Assembly (NCBI RefSeq): GCF_019132845.1
Contig: NZ_JAHSPR010000004.1
Location: 248,001 to 312,000 of the forward strand
DNA from: Advenella alkanexedens
GTDB taxonomy: Bacteria > Pseudomonadota > Gammaproteobacteria > Burkholderiales > Burkholderiaceae_B
Reading direction: 5' to 3'
Length of the DNA: 64,000 nucleotides
Made by a program: the position numbers and the translations under genes
Notes under the pieces: generated by a model
The model's database searches: none
Seen by the model: only the letters and a program-made list of their open reading frames with translations
What the model was told of the DNA's origin: nothing
In this document: in pieces, positions 47,418 to 56,153 of the stretch
Layout of the letters: each line of letters begins with the position of its first letter
Position numbering within the stretch: the first letter of the stretch is position 1

Positions 47418-50094
47418 CTTCACTTTCCTGCGCCAGCCTTAAAAAGGGTTTGACATCACAATATTCCAAATCGCTTTCCCGCCAGGCCCGGTTGATGGCC
47501 TTCCCGGCAGAAAAATCTTCTGCCAATCGCGCCATGACCGTTTGCCAGCGTTGCAGCAAATCATCCCAGGATACGGCTGGCTCCCAACTGCTGCGATCAT
47601 CCAGGGCATCAACGCCCAGGTCTTCATTGGCAATACCCTTGAGTTCGATCTGACGCGCATTCAAACGGGCAAACAGCAAGCCGGCCACCGGATTGCCCTT
47701 GCCCGCCCCCATAACCGCGGCATAAAAAGGCAGCTGCAAATTAACGGGCACCTCTCGTGACCAATCCTGTTTGAAAGCCGGCGTACTGCCTGACTTATAA
47801 TCAATAATCACCTGCTGGCCATCGGCCAGGGTATCCACCCGGTCCATGCGTAATGACAGCCTGACCTGCGCATGCTGCCACTTCACATCCTGCTCGAGCT
47901 GTTGCACGACAAACGGTTCACGCCTGAGCTCGATCTGCAAAAAATCCATCACAATCCGACGGGCGCGGTCTTTTTCCATTTGCACAACAGCAGCATAATC
48001 ATGCTTGAGTTCCTGATCGGCAGCCAATTCCACGCACTCATTCACAAAACCCTCAAGCGAGCCGTCTTCAAACTTTTCAACCAGCCGTTCCCAGTCTTGC
48101 AACATGCCCCACACCAGCTCCATGACTTTATGCAGAAAAACACCCCGCACCCGCTGGCTGACCGCCTGCGGATAATCCTTCAACTCACGCGCCCCCAAAC
48201 GGTAACGGGCAAACGCCCACAGCGGGTTGCGTGCCTGGGTTTCCAGCACATCCATGCCACCACTAACGGAGCGCTTGCCCGAAAGCGCAGGCGCCTGGTG
48301 ATCGGATAAGACCTCAATATCACGACGGGGTTCTTCGCCTTTTGCACTGACACATAAAGTTTCAGCCTCAAATAATGGAATATTTTCCAATAATGATGAG
48401 GCCCTGAGTTCTTTTTCACCCTCCATCAGGGGCCAGCTTAAACGGACTTGAGGCGCACATTGCCGCAAGGCATGAAACAGCTCATCTGCCCAGGCTTTTT
48501 CCCGCTCAGGCGTGGCGCGTGGTGCATTGACCCTGCGCAGCGCGTTGACCGGCAAAAAAGGATTGGGACTTGGGCTGGCAGGCAGGACCTCGTCGGTCAG
48601 GCCAAGAATCCATACGGCATCCCAACGGCCGCCCTCTGCCTCCAGAAAACCCAGCACATCAAGCCGTGCCTTTTTATCCCGTTGCGGCTGAAAAGCCGAT
48701 TGACGTGCCAATCTGTGCAACAAGGCACAGGCACCGGTGGCATCCAGAAGCCCGCCCACCTCATATAAGGCAGAGAAACGAACCAGCAATTTTTCAAAAG
48801 CCTGACACACCTGAAAATTGGCGCTAGTCAGTGTTGCCGGACCAGGAAACCCGAAACTCACCAGACATTCACGAATACGCTGTGCCCATTGGTCGGTGCT
48901 GGCACGCGTGTACTTGCCCTGAAAAGGCTGACACCAGTGTTGATAAACCTCCTTGAACTTCAAGGACGCTGCCGTATCCAGCTCTTCAAACATGGCCAAC
49001 ACAACCGCCTCGGGAACCGTAATGTCTTCTTTCTGACGCAGCTGGGCATCGTATTGTGCCATGGCCGCCAACACCGAAGGCCTGGCGGCACAATGCCCTG
49101 CGAGCAAGGCCGCCCCCAGCACCTGTACCTCGCATTGCCCGCGACTGCCCAGCTGCGCCAGCAGCCTCAGCCAGGCGAAGGCCGCCCGCACGGGCGCCCA
49201 CTCGGTTAGAGGACGGCCAACCGCCACGTTCCAGCTTAACCCATGGCGACCCAGGTTTTGCGTTAACAAACGTCTGGCCAATGGGGCTTTGGCTTCCAGA
49301 TCCGGTGCCACAATGGCATACGTCCCCTGAGGGTTATCCTGCAGGGCCTGTCGTGCCCATTCAATCGCCGCTTCCCATTCTGCAGCCGTATCTCCCAACG
49401 CTGTCTTGCCAACATCACTGGCGCTGGCCGACTTTTCAGCCAGCACATACAGATTGGTCCCATTCGCCTGGCAAGCCTTTAACAGCCTGCCCAAACGGGG
49501 GGAGCACTCCGCAAACCCCAGCAAAACAATCTGCTTGGGCAAACTCAGGTTTTCATGATTTTCGAGTGCACGAATCAGACTTTCCTGCATCAGACAATCG
49601 TCTTCCGCATCCATCCGGGACAGGCGATGCAGGTAAGCCTGTTGCCATTGCCTGAACCGCTCGTACTCTTGCGTGCTTTCATCCTCCCTGACCTGAATAT
49701 GCCAGTCGGCACACAAATGATGGGCATCAGAAGCCATTTTTGCCGTTTGCTGCAAATCCAGTAAGCGTCCCGCCCCTTCTTCCTGCTCAATAACCGATTC
49801 CCACACCAATTGCTCGGCAAAACGGTCCAGTGCAATGGCCGGCACATGACTTTGAGTACTGAATAAACGATCATCATGCAAGGCACGAAGCCATCGGCCC
49901 AGCGGCATAATCCGGGGTAATTCAACAATACTGGCAGAAGGACCCATATGCTGGATCAGCCACTGTTTCAAACGCAATGCCTGCCGGTTGTTAACGGTCA
50001 GCACCAGTTGCTGACGGGCATCTGCCGCCACCAGCCCATCGATGGACAGCGCCGGCAAGGCGGAAATCATAAACTCAGGTGAAGCGGCAGTCAT
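47410..50094 (-). CDS. addB: AddB-like PD-(D/E)XK nuclease subunit
   Basis: Partner of the AddA-like helicase. The 894 residues from MTAASPEFMISALPALSIDG have an inactivated-helicase-like body (VLTVNNRQALRLKQWLIQ near the start; ILGLTDEVLPASPSPNPFLP near residue 510). A C-terminal RecB-family nuclease domain holds RMDRVDTLADGQQVIIDYKSG near 775. The ATG at 50094 has a strong GGAGG 3 nt before CTTATG and is preferred over an upstream alternative at 50133. The four-Cys iron-sulfur set of Bacillus AddB was not recognised. Overlap with addA implies coupling. Confidence 0.87.
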   Translation of the reverse strand: MTAASPEFMISALPALSIDGLVAADARQQLVLTVNNRQALRLKQWLIQHMGPSASIVELPRIMPLGRWLRALHDDRLFSTQSHVPAIALDRFAEQLVWESVIEQEEGAGRLLDLQQTAKMASDAHHLCADWHIQVREDESTQEYERFRQWQQAYLHRLSRMDAEDDCLMQESLIRALENHENLSLPKQIVLLGFAECSPRLGRLLKACQANGTNLYVLAEKSASASDVGKTALGDTAAEWEAAIEWARQALQDNPQGTYAIVAPDLEAKAPLARRLLTQNLGRHGLSWNVAVGRPLTEWAPVRAAFAWLRLLAQLGSRGQCEVQVLGAALLAGHCAARPSVLAAMAQYDAQLRQKEDITVPEAVVLAMFEELDTAASLKFKEVYQHWCQPFQGKYTRASTDQWAQRIRECLVSFGFPGPATLTSANFQVCQAFEKLLVRFSALYEVGGLLDATGACALLHRLARQSAFQPQRDKKARLDVLGFLEAEGGRWDAVWILGLTDEVLPASPSPNPFLPVNALRRVNAPRATPEREKAWADELFHALRQCAPQVRLSWPLMEGEKELRASSLLENIPLFEAETLCVSAKGEEPRRDIEVLSDHQAPALSGKRSVSGGMDVLETQARNPLWAFARYRLGARELKDYPQAVSQRVRGVFLHKVMELVWGMLQDWERLVEKFEDGSLEGFVNECVELAADQELKHDYAAVVQMEKDRARRIVMDFLQIELRREPFVVQQLEQDVKWQHAQVRLSLRMDRVDTLADGQQVIIDYKSGSTPAFKQDWSREVPVNLQLPFYAAVMGAGKGNPVAGLLFARLNARQIELKGIANEDLGVDALDDRSSWEPAVSWDDLLQRWQTVMARLAEDFSAGKAINRAWRESDLEYCDVKPFLRLAQESEDE

Positions 50095-50223
50095 AAGCCT
50101 CCATTCAAGATAGAAAACATCATTTGACAGCAATAATGATACTTGATTGGGCGTAACTTCACTGACAAATAATACAAATCACAGGCCATGCATCGGGCAT
50201 TAACAAGGCTGTGTTTTGAACAT

Positions 50224-50655
50224 TCACATAAACGGCAATGTTACCCGCACCTCTGCGGTTAACTTTTGCACGCCATGCTGGTTGCAAACGCTCAAATCCA
50301 TCACAAGCAACTGACCGGTTTCTGTCTGCTCCACCTGACTGACAGTGCCGGTACATACCGGCTGCTCTGCCAACTGCATGACGCTGACAAAGCGCACCTT
50401 GATATTGTCCAGATATTCTTGCCGCACAATGCGTGAAAGACACTGCTGCATGAAGGCAAAGGTAAACATGCCATGCACAAACACATCATCAAAACCGGCG
50501 GCTTGCGCATAATCACTGTCTATATGCAATGGGTTATGGTCGCCCGAAGCCCCCGCAAACAGGGCCAGTGCCGCGCGACTGAAGGGCTCCCCCTGCCATA
50601 GCGGCAAGCGATCACCCACCTTGCAATGTCTTAACTCAAACCCTGAATTGCTCAT
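50224..50655 (-). CDS. MaoC-family hot-dog dehydratase
   Basis: A 143-residue single hot-dog domain protein of the MaoC/(R)-enoyl-CoA hydratase type. The catalytic signature lies in FAGASGDHNPLHIDSDYAQAAGF near residue 37 (Asp and His), followed by VHGMFTFAFM. It overlaps the preceding MaoC-N-like gene by 4 bp, so the two probably form a heteromeric hydratase, as in many Burkholderiales. It is expected to hydrate an enoyl-CoA or related thioester; the substrate is unknown. Confidence 0.88.
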   Translation of the reverse strand: MSNSGFELRHCKVGDRLPLWQGEPFSRAALALFAGASGDHNPLHIDSDYAQAAGFDDVFVHGMFTFAFMQQCLSRIVRQEYLDNIKVRFVSVMQLAEQPVCTGTVSQVEQTETGQLLVMDLSVCNQHGVQKLTAEVRVTLPFM

Positions 50656-51098
50656 GATTTCCGATTTTCCACAAATACCGATCTTAAATCGGCAACATGT
50701 TTGCCATCCTGGTTTTCCACCCGCGTGTAACGGTCAAGAAAATACAGGGTGCCGTTTTTTTTGCTGTAGACATCAGCCACCCGGGAAGTAAACGTTAATA
50801 CATCACCGGCAAAACACTGGCCATGGCACATGAATTCCTGCGAGGCATGCAATGTTTTACCGGCATCCAGACCCACCTGGGTAAACCAGGCATAGGGGTC
50901 TTCCCTGTTCATTTCCAGACCGAACAACAGCCCCACGGGCACCACGACCGACGGATACCCCTGCGCTTTGGCATAAACCTCATCAAAGAACAAACGCTCG
51001 GTCTGCCCGGTGACTTTCGCATAAAACTGCACCTGGAACAGGGAAACCGGCACCTGGTGAGACCCCAATTCCTTACCGATCAACCCCGCTTCAGGCAT
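50652..51098 (-). CDS. MaoC N-terminal-type dehydratase subunit
   Basis: A 148-residue hot-dog protein of the FAS1/MaoC-N type. It includes VSLFQVQFYAKVTGQTERLFFDEVYAKAQGYPSVVVPVGLLFG near residue 20 and ends VENQDGKHVADLRSVFVENR. It lacks the GDHNPLH catalytic set seen in its neighbour, so it is likely the non-catalytic or complementary half of a two-subunit hydratase. Overlap ATGA with the next gene. It is preceded by a branched-chain-type binding protein gene (15 bp). Confidence 0.83.
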   Translation of the reverse strand: MPEAGLIGKELGSHQVPVSLFQVQFYAKVTGQTERLFFDEVYAKAQGYPSVVVPVGLLFGLEMNREDPYAWFTQVGLDAGKTLHASQEFMCHGQCFAGDVLTFTSRVADVYSKKNGTLYFLDRYTRVENQDGKHVADLRSVFVENRKS

Positions 51099-51113
51099 AT
51101 TGACTCCTTATGT

Positions 51114-52364
51114 TCAACGCTTTGTTACCAAGTGGCATTTGGATTCTGACAAAGGAAGGTTGGCATCTTCAGCTGAAATAACGCCCTTGATATGGTAATA
51201 ATCCCAGGGTCTTGTTGATTCGCCCGGTTTTTTCACTTCCAGCAAAAGCATATCATGAGCAAATTTGCCATCCTCCCTGATCTTGCCCTTGAACAGGCCA
51301 TCATCAATTTCTTTAGACTTCAAATACGCCATGACCTTGTCGGCATCGTCAGTACCGGTTTGCTTGATGGCATCCAGATAATTGATCACTGATGAATACA
51401 CCCCAGCCTGCCCCATACTAGGCATTTTGTTGGTTTTGGCATAATAGCGCTCTGACCAGTCACGGGTTTTGTCATCGCGATCCCAATAGAAACCTTCTGT
51501 CAGCATCAGGCCCTGTGCCGCATCCAGCCCCAACGCATGAATATCATTAATGAACATGACCATGGGTAAAATGCTTTGCTTTGACTGTGTGATGCCAAAT
51601 TCGGCCGCCTGCTTGACTGCGGTAATCGTGTCCTGGCCGCCATTAGCCAGGGCAATGACATCGGCATTGGACTGTTGGGCATTCAACAAATAAGAAGAAA
51701 AATCGGTTGAGTTCAGCGGGTGCCTGGAAGACCCCACAATCTTGCCATTGTTTTTTTCGATCACCTTGCCAGCGGCATCCATCATGGCACCGCCAAAGGT
51801 GTAGTTCACCGTAATAAAATACCAATTCTTCTTGCCTGAATCCAGCACGTGCTTGGCCGTCCCATTGGACAGCGAATACGTGTCATACACCCAATGCACG
51901 GTATTCTTATTGCATTGCTCGTTAGTCAACGGCAAGGACGCAGCTCCGGACACCAGCGCAACCCGATTCTTGTCCGCGGCAATTTTACTGACTGCCAAGG
52001 CAATATTAGAGGTGACCAGTTCGGTAATCACATCCACCTTGTCCACATCAAACCATGCGTTGGCCCTGGCCATGCCAATATCCACTTTGTTCTGGTGATC
52101 GGCACTGACCAGCTCGATGGGGGTCTTGAAATCCGGGTTCGCCTTCTGGAAATCCTCAATCGCCATTTGTGCCGCGGTGACGGCTCCGGCACCGCTAAAG
52201 TCCGAATAAGGACCACTCATATCCGTCAGCACCCCTACCTTGACCAGATTGTCACTGATTTTTGGCTCGGCAGCCTGTACTGCCGGCAATGCCGCCATAG
52301 CTAAAGACAGGCCCACACCGGCCTTTGCCACCTTACCTAAAATGCACATCCCTTCTTTTTTCAT
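51114..52364 (-). CDS. Liv-type ABC transporter substrate-binding protein
   Basis: Periplasmic binding protein of the branched-chain amino acid/amide family; about 416 residues. Signal peptide KVAKAGVGLSLAMAALPAVQA, then AEPKISDNLVKVGVLTDMSGPYSDFSG. SADHQNKVDIGMARANAWFD and WYFITVNYTFGGAMMDAAG are typical. Two adjacent ATGs (52367, 52364) follow GGAGACA; the second has better spacing. No membrane or ATPase subunits are nearby. Linkage to MaoC and acyl-CoA ligase genes suggests an organic acid or aromatic acid ligand rather than leucine, but this is inference. Confidence 0.9.
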   Translation of the reverse strand: MKKEGMCILGKVAKAGVGLSLAMAALPAVQAAEPKISDNLVKVGVLTDMSGPYSDFSGAGAVTAAQMAIEDFQKANPDFKTPIELVSADHQNKVDIGMARANAWFDVDKVDVITELVTSNIALAVSKIAADKNRVALVSGAASLPLTNEQCNKNTVHWVYDTYSLSNGTAKHVLDSGKKNWYFITVNYTFGGAMMDAAGKVIEKNNGKIVGSSRHPLNSTDFSSYLLNAQQSNADVIALANGGQDTITAVKQAAEFGITQSKQSILPMVMFINDIHALGLDAAQGLMLTEGFYWDRDDKTRDWSERYYAKTNKMPSMGQAGVYSSVINYLDAIKQTGTDDADKVMAYLKSKEIDDGLFKGKIREDGKFAHDMLLLEVKKPGESTRPWDYYHIKGVISAEDANLPLSESKCHLVTKR

Positions 52365-52480
52365 CATTGTCTCCATTTATGTAAATATATTTACTTATAA
52401 AGACGAATTATGCCGATTTTTAAAAATTAATAAAGCAATTGCTTATAGGGACTTTCCCTTCCCTGCCTGACAAAACGAAA

Positions 52481-52512
52481 AAAGGGCATATAAGAAAACT
52501 TATATGCCCTTT
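52481..52512 (-). terminator. Rho-independent terminator after the acyl-CoA ligase gene
   Basis: A perfect 14-bp stem AAAGGGCATATAAG/CTTATATGCCCTTT with a 4-nt loop. In minus-strand RNA it runs into TTTCGTTTTG. It separates the ligase gene from the binding protein gene downstream. Confidence 0.93.
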
Positions 52513-52544
52513 GGGTTCATCTTATTTAATTTTTAATTAAATAA

Positions 52545-54182
52545 TCATTTGGAAGGTGAAGACAACAGCTCTTGTGCCTGCTTTCTTAATTCATATTTCT
52601 GGATTTTACCGGTCGCTGTTTTTTGCAGCTCACCAAATATGATTTTTTTAGGCACTTTGAAACGGGCCAGATTCTCACGGCAATAATCCAGGATTTCGTC
52701 TTCCTGAACTTGTGCACCCTCTTTCAGCTCGACAAAGGCAACCGGAATTTCTCCCCATTTCTCATCGCCAAGCGCCACCACCGCGCAGTTGGCCACACCG
52801 GGATATTTATACAGCACATCTTCCACTTCGATACTGGAAATGTTCTCGCCACCTGAAATAATGATGTCTTTGCTGCGGTCCTTGATTTGTACATAACCGT
52901 CTTCATGCATGACACCCAAATCGCCCGTATGGAACCAGCCGCCTTCGAAGGCTTCCTGGGTGGCATGCGGATTTTTAAGATAACCCTTCATGACAATATT
53001 ACCCCGGAACATCAGCTCGCCCATTGATTGGCCATCAGCCTTGATGTCTTCCATGGTGGACGGATTTTTAACGCTTAAACCAGCCTGCAGGTGATAACGC
53101 ACACCCTGACGGGATTTGAGCCTGGCTCGATCTTCTATGCTTAACGCTTGCCAGCTGTCGTGCTCGACACAAACCGATGCAGGGCCATAGACTTCGGTAA
53201 GGCCGTAAACATGAGTGATATCAAAACCCATTTTTTCCATGCTGGCCAACACGGCCTCTGGAGGTGCCGCACCGGCAATTAAACCCTTGACGGTATGATC
53301 AATGCCTTTTTTCAATTCATCGGGCGCATTGGCCAGGGCCGAATGCACCACGGGGGCGGCACAGTAATGGGTAACTTTTTCATCACGGATCAAATCAAGG
53401 CAAACCTTGGCATCAAACTTGCGCAGGCAGACATTCACCCCGGCACGCGCAGCGATTGTCCAGGCAAAGCACCAGCCATTGCAGTGAAACAGGGGCAAAG
53501 TCCACATATAAACGGGGTGCTTGCCCATATCCCATTCTAAAATGTTTGACATTGCATTAAGGGCCGCCCCACGATGATGGTAAACCACCCCTTTGGGGTT
53601 GCCCGTGGTGCCCGACGTATAGTTAAGGGCGATGGCATCCCATTCATCTTCAGGCATTTGCCAATTATTGAGATCTTTGGCAGAAGCCAGGAAAGATTCA
53701 TAATCAAGTTCGGCAAACGGCTGGATATTTTGCGGACCCAGGGCATCATTAACCTGAACAATAGTAAGATGGGGCAGTTTACGACGGATTTGAGGAATGT
53801 GGGCCTCGAACTCGCTGTCTACCAGCAGCACCTCGGCCTCACCGTGTTCGAGGCAGAAAATAAGACTGTCTGTATCTAAGCGCACATTTAGCGAACAAAG
53901 CACACCCCCCGACATGGGCACCCCAAAATGGGCCTCTACCATGGCAGGCGTATTATGCAGCAAAACCGCAACCGTGGAATTGCGCTTTACACCCAACTGG
54001 CGCAGCGCCGCCGCCAACTGCTTGCAGCGACGGTTGGTTTCAGCCCAGTTTTGTCGGATAGGCCCATGAACGATTGCCAGACGGTCACCATATACACTGG
54101 CGGCGCGTTGCAGGTAATCAATAGGGGTTAAGGGTGCATAATTGGCCTGGTTACGCTGAAGGCCCGTATCAAAATCAGCCAT
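52545..54182 (-). CDS. acyl-CoA synthetase (AMP-forming)
   Basis: Activates a carboxylic acid to its CoA thioester through an acyl-adenylate. The 545 residues carry the ANL-family motifs: LNYTSGTTGNPKGVVYHHRGA near residue 185 (P-loop-like), VYGLTEVYGPA near residue 335, WFHTGDLGVMHEDGYVQIKDRSKDIIISGGENIS near 415-450, and the catalytic Lys in KTATGKIQKYELR near 530. Similar to the medium-chain/DmdB-like group. The substrate cannot be named. It is first in the minus-strand group containing the Liv-type receptor and the MaoC pair, though a terminator intervenes. Confidence 0.93.
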   Translation of the reverse strand: MADFDTGLQRNQANYAPLTPIDYLQRAASVYGDRLAIVHGPIRQNWAETNRRCKQLAAALRQLGVKRNSTVAVLLHNTPAMVEAHFGVPMSGGVLCSLNVRLDTDSLIFCLEHGEAEVLLVDSEFEAHIPQIRRKLPHLTIVQVNDALGPQNIQPFAELDYESFLASAKDLNNWQMPEDEWDAIALNYTSGTTGNPKGVVYHHRGAALNAMSNILEWDMGKHPVYMWTLPLFHCNGWCFAWTIAARAGVNVCLRKFDAKVCLDLIRDEKVTHYCAAPVVHSALANAPDELKKGIDHTVKGLIAGAAPPEAVLASMEKMGFDITHVYGLTEVYGPASVCVEHDSWQALSIEDRARLKSRQGVRYHLQAGLSVKNPSTMEDIKADGQSMGELMFRGNIVMKGYLKNPHATQEAFEGGWFHTGDLGVMHEDGYVQIKDRSKDIIISGGENISSIEVEDVLYKYPGVANCAVVALGDEKWGEIPVAFVELKEGAQVQEDEILDYCRENLARFKVPKKIIFGELQKTATGKIQKYELRKQAQELLSSPSK

Positions 54183-54438
54183 TGTGTCTCCTGTTGGCTA
54201 TTCATTAATTTATACAAGATGTTACCAGAAAGATTAACAAATAAACCTCGAATAGATCAATATATTGGCGATTATTTTTACCTATTCAAACACCGTAACA
54301 CCTTGATAACTGCTATTGCGTCAACTTTCATAATTATGTGACCCAAAAAATAACGCATCCGCTTGCAAACCCGCCACAATTGACCTAAAGTTGTCTAAAA
54401 TGCCAGATTTGTTTCTTTAACTCAGGCACTATCACTTC

Positions 54439-54960
54439 ATGAACACGGCACAAATCCAACTTCTGCGAGACGCAGCCAGGCAGGCTGATACTGGCAAGCA
54501 CTGGATTGCCACGGCCAAATTCCTGGACATCGCCAATCCCAAGATCATTGCCGATTTATGCGATGAAGTGCTTACCTTGCGGGCCGGGTACAACAAAACC
54601 CCCAGCATCATGCCCTCCAAAAATGCACTGGAAGAGGTTTTCCAAATGGAATGCCCCAACCCTTCCTGCGATAAAACCAAAGACGGCTATGCCATTCGCT
54701 ACGCCGGACAAACCTACGACCCCAACAAGGCAGAAGCAGCCCCAGGTGTTGCCTGGACCGCACAGGAAATGGCCATTTTCAAGGCCCGCCAGGACGGCAG
54801 CATTACAGAACTGCTAAGCCGCCTGGAAAACATGGCGCACATTCCCACCTGGTACCTGACGGTGGAAGCCGGCAGAAGAAAAGGTTACGAAGGCACACTG
54901 ATTTTCAAATACAGCAGGGAAGCCCCCAACCGGGCACAGCAGCTGACGTTTCTGGATTGA
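54439..54960 (+). CDS. protein of unknown function next to the CRISPR locus
   Basis: A 173-residue cytoplasmic protein that I do not recognise with confidence. The N-terminal part (HWIATAKFLDIANPKIIADLCDEVL) resembles the short helical segment of phage Ea22-like proteins. The middle holds MECPNPSCDKTKDGYAIRY, with Cys-x4-Cys that could be half of a zinc site, and the C-terminal part has YLTVEAGRRKGYEGTLIFKYS. Its ribosome site is weak. It is transcribed towards the cas genes and is followed by repeat debris. It could be a remnant of a prophage or defence island. Confidence 0.6.
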   Translation: MNTAQIQLLRDAARQADTGKHWIATAKFLDIANPKIIADLCDEVLTLRAGYNKTPSIMPSKNALEEVFQMECPNPSCDKTKDGYAIRYAGQTYDPNKAEAAPGVAWTAQEMAIFKARQDGSITELLSRLENMAHIPTWYLTVEAGRRKGYEGTLIFKYSREAPNRAQQLTFLD

Positions 54961-55012
54961 GGTTGAAGGTAGTTTACTACTCGTTGTGTTAATGCTTGTG
55001 CTCGTGTGCTCG

Positions 55013-55092
55013 TTCCCACGCTCCAGTGAAGTGACCCCTAAAAGTTGAATGGGTGTCCAACTTTTTGGGATCACTTTACTCCTGCGTGGGAA
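55013..55092. repeat. split TTCCCACGC...GCGTGGGAA palindrome
   Basis: The arms TTCCCACGC (55013-55021) and GCGTGGGAA (55084-55092) are reverse complements. With their flanks (GCTCG before, TGCA after) they match a short palindromic repeat type widely scattered in proteobacterial genomes. Here the two arms are 62 bp apart because another element sits between them. Confidence 0.7.
55025..55079. mobile_element. IS3-like fold-back remnant (MITE-like), 55 bp
   Basis: Two inverted ends nearly meet: AGTGAAGTGACCCC..AAAAGTTG (55025-55047) and the complement of AGTAAAGTGATCCCAAAAAG (from 55080 down to 55061), agreeing at about 20 of 23 positions. The inner parts TGACCCC.AAAAGTTGGACAC resemble IS3-family termini. 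The unit is flanked by TCC on both sides (55022-55024 and 55080-55082), a 3-bp duplication as IS3 elements make. No transposase is left. It lies 105 bp before cas1. Confidence 0.65.
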
Positions 55093-55184
55093 TGCATAAG
55101 ACCAACCAACTGGTTACTGAATGCTGGTCCAATTGAACTGCGTATCGTATGATCTATGCATGCCATAAATACTACGCAGGTAAG

Positions 55185-56153
55185 ATGAAACGCAAAACAC
55201 CTCAAATTCCCTCTACCGAGCTCAAAACCATCCTGCATTCAAAACGGGCAAACCTTTATTACCTGGAACACTGCCGTGTTTTGGTAAATGGGGGCCGTGT
55301 TGAATATGTAACAGACCAAGGCTCTCAATCTTTATATTGGAACATTCCAATTGCCAATACAACATGTATTTTATTGGGAACTGGCACATCCATTACCCAG
55401 GCAGCCATGCGGGAACTTGCAAAAGCAGGCGTCATGATTGGTTTTAGCGGTGGTGGTGGAACACCTTTATTTGCAGGCACAGAAGCCGAAATAGCTTGCG
55501 AATTTTTAAGTCCGCAAAGTGAGTATCGCCCAACCGAATACCTGCAAAAATGGTGTCAATTCTGGTTTAACGATGACAAACGCTTGGTTGCGGCAAAAAA
55601 CCTGCAAACCCAACGCCTAATGGTTATACAAAAATTCTGGCCCAAGTTTGAATGGGATTATCCACATGAGCAACTGCTTGCCTTACTTGAAAATGCCTCG
55701 AATGAATTCAATAATGTCAACGACCATCAATCCTTATTAACCGCAGAAGCCCGATTAACCCTAAAACTTTATGCACTTGCCAATCGTGCCACCATTAATG
55801 ATAGTGATTTTAGCAGGAGTAGCAGAGGCAACAGTATTGACCCGGCAAACCGGTTTTTAGATCACGGCAACTATTTGGCCTATGGCTTGGGCGCAACGGG
55901 ATGTTGGGTTTTGGGTCTACCACATGGCCTGGCAATTTTACATGGAAAAACACGTCGTGGCGGTCTGGTTTTTGATGCGGCCGATATTATTAAAGATGCC
56001 ATGGTTTTGCCACAAGCCTTTATTTCAGCGCAGTCAGGGGATAGTGAAAGTGATTTCAGGCAAGCATGTATAAGTCAATTCGCGCGTTTTGAAGCTCTTG
56101 ATATTATTATTGATACCCTTAAACAATTAGCCCTTACTACCCATTCAGCATGA
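55185..56153 (+). CDS. cas1: type I-F CRISPR integrase Cas1
   Basis: DNA integrase that inserts new spacers together with the Cas2 domain of Cas2-3. From the ATG at 55185 (AGGTAAG ribosome site) it is 322 residues, near the family length. It follows I-F Cas1 closely: PSTELKTILHSKRANLYYLE, RVLVNGGRVEYVTDQG and YWNIPIANTTCILLGTGTSI. The metal-binding residues are consistent with Glu in TAEARLTLK, His in LPHGLAILHGKTRRGG and Asp in VFDAADIIKDAM. An in-frame ATG at 55149 would add 12 residues without a ribosome site. The stop overlaps the cas2-3 start by 4 bp. Confidence 0.97.
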   Translation: MKRKTPQIPSTELKTILHSKRANLYYLEHCRVLVNGGRVEYVTDQGSQSLYWNIPIANTTCILLGTGTSITQAAMRELAKAGVMIGFSGGGGTPLFAGTEAEIACEFLSPQSEYRPTEYLQKWCQFWFNDDKRLVAAKNLQTQRLMVIQKFWPKFEWDYPHEQLLALLENASNEFNNVNDHQSLLTAEARLTLKLYALANRATINDSDFSRSSRGNSIDPANRFLDHGNYLAYGLGATGCWVLGLPHGLAILHGKTRRGGLVFDAADIIKDAMVLPQAFISAQSGDSESDFRQACISQFARFEALDIIIDTLKQLALTTHSA

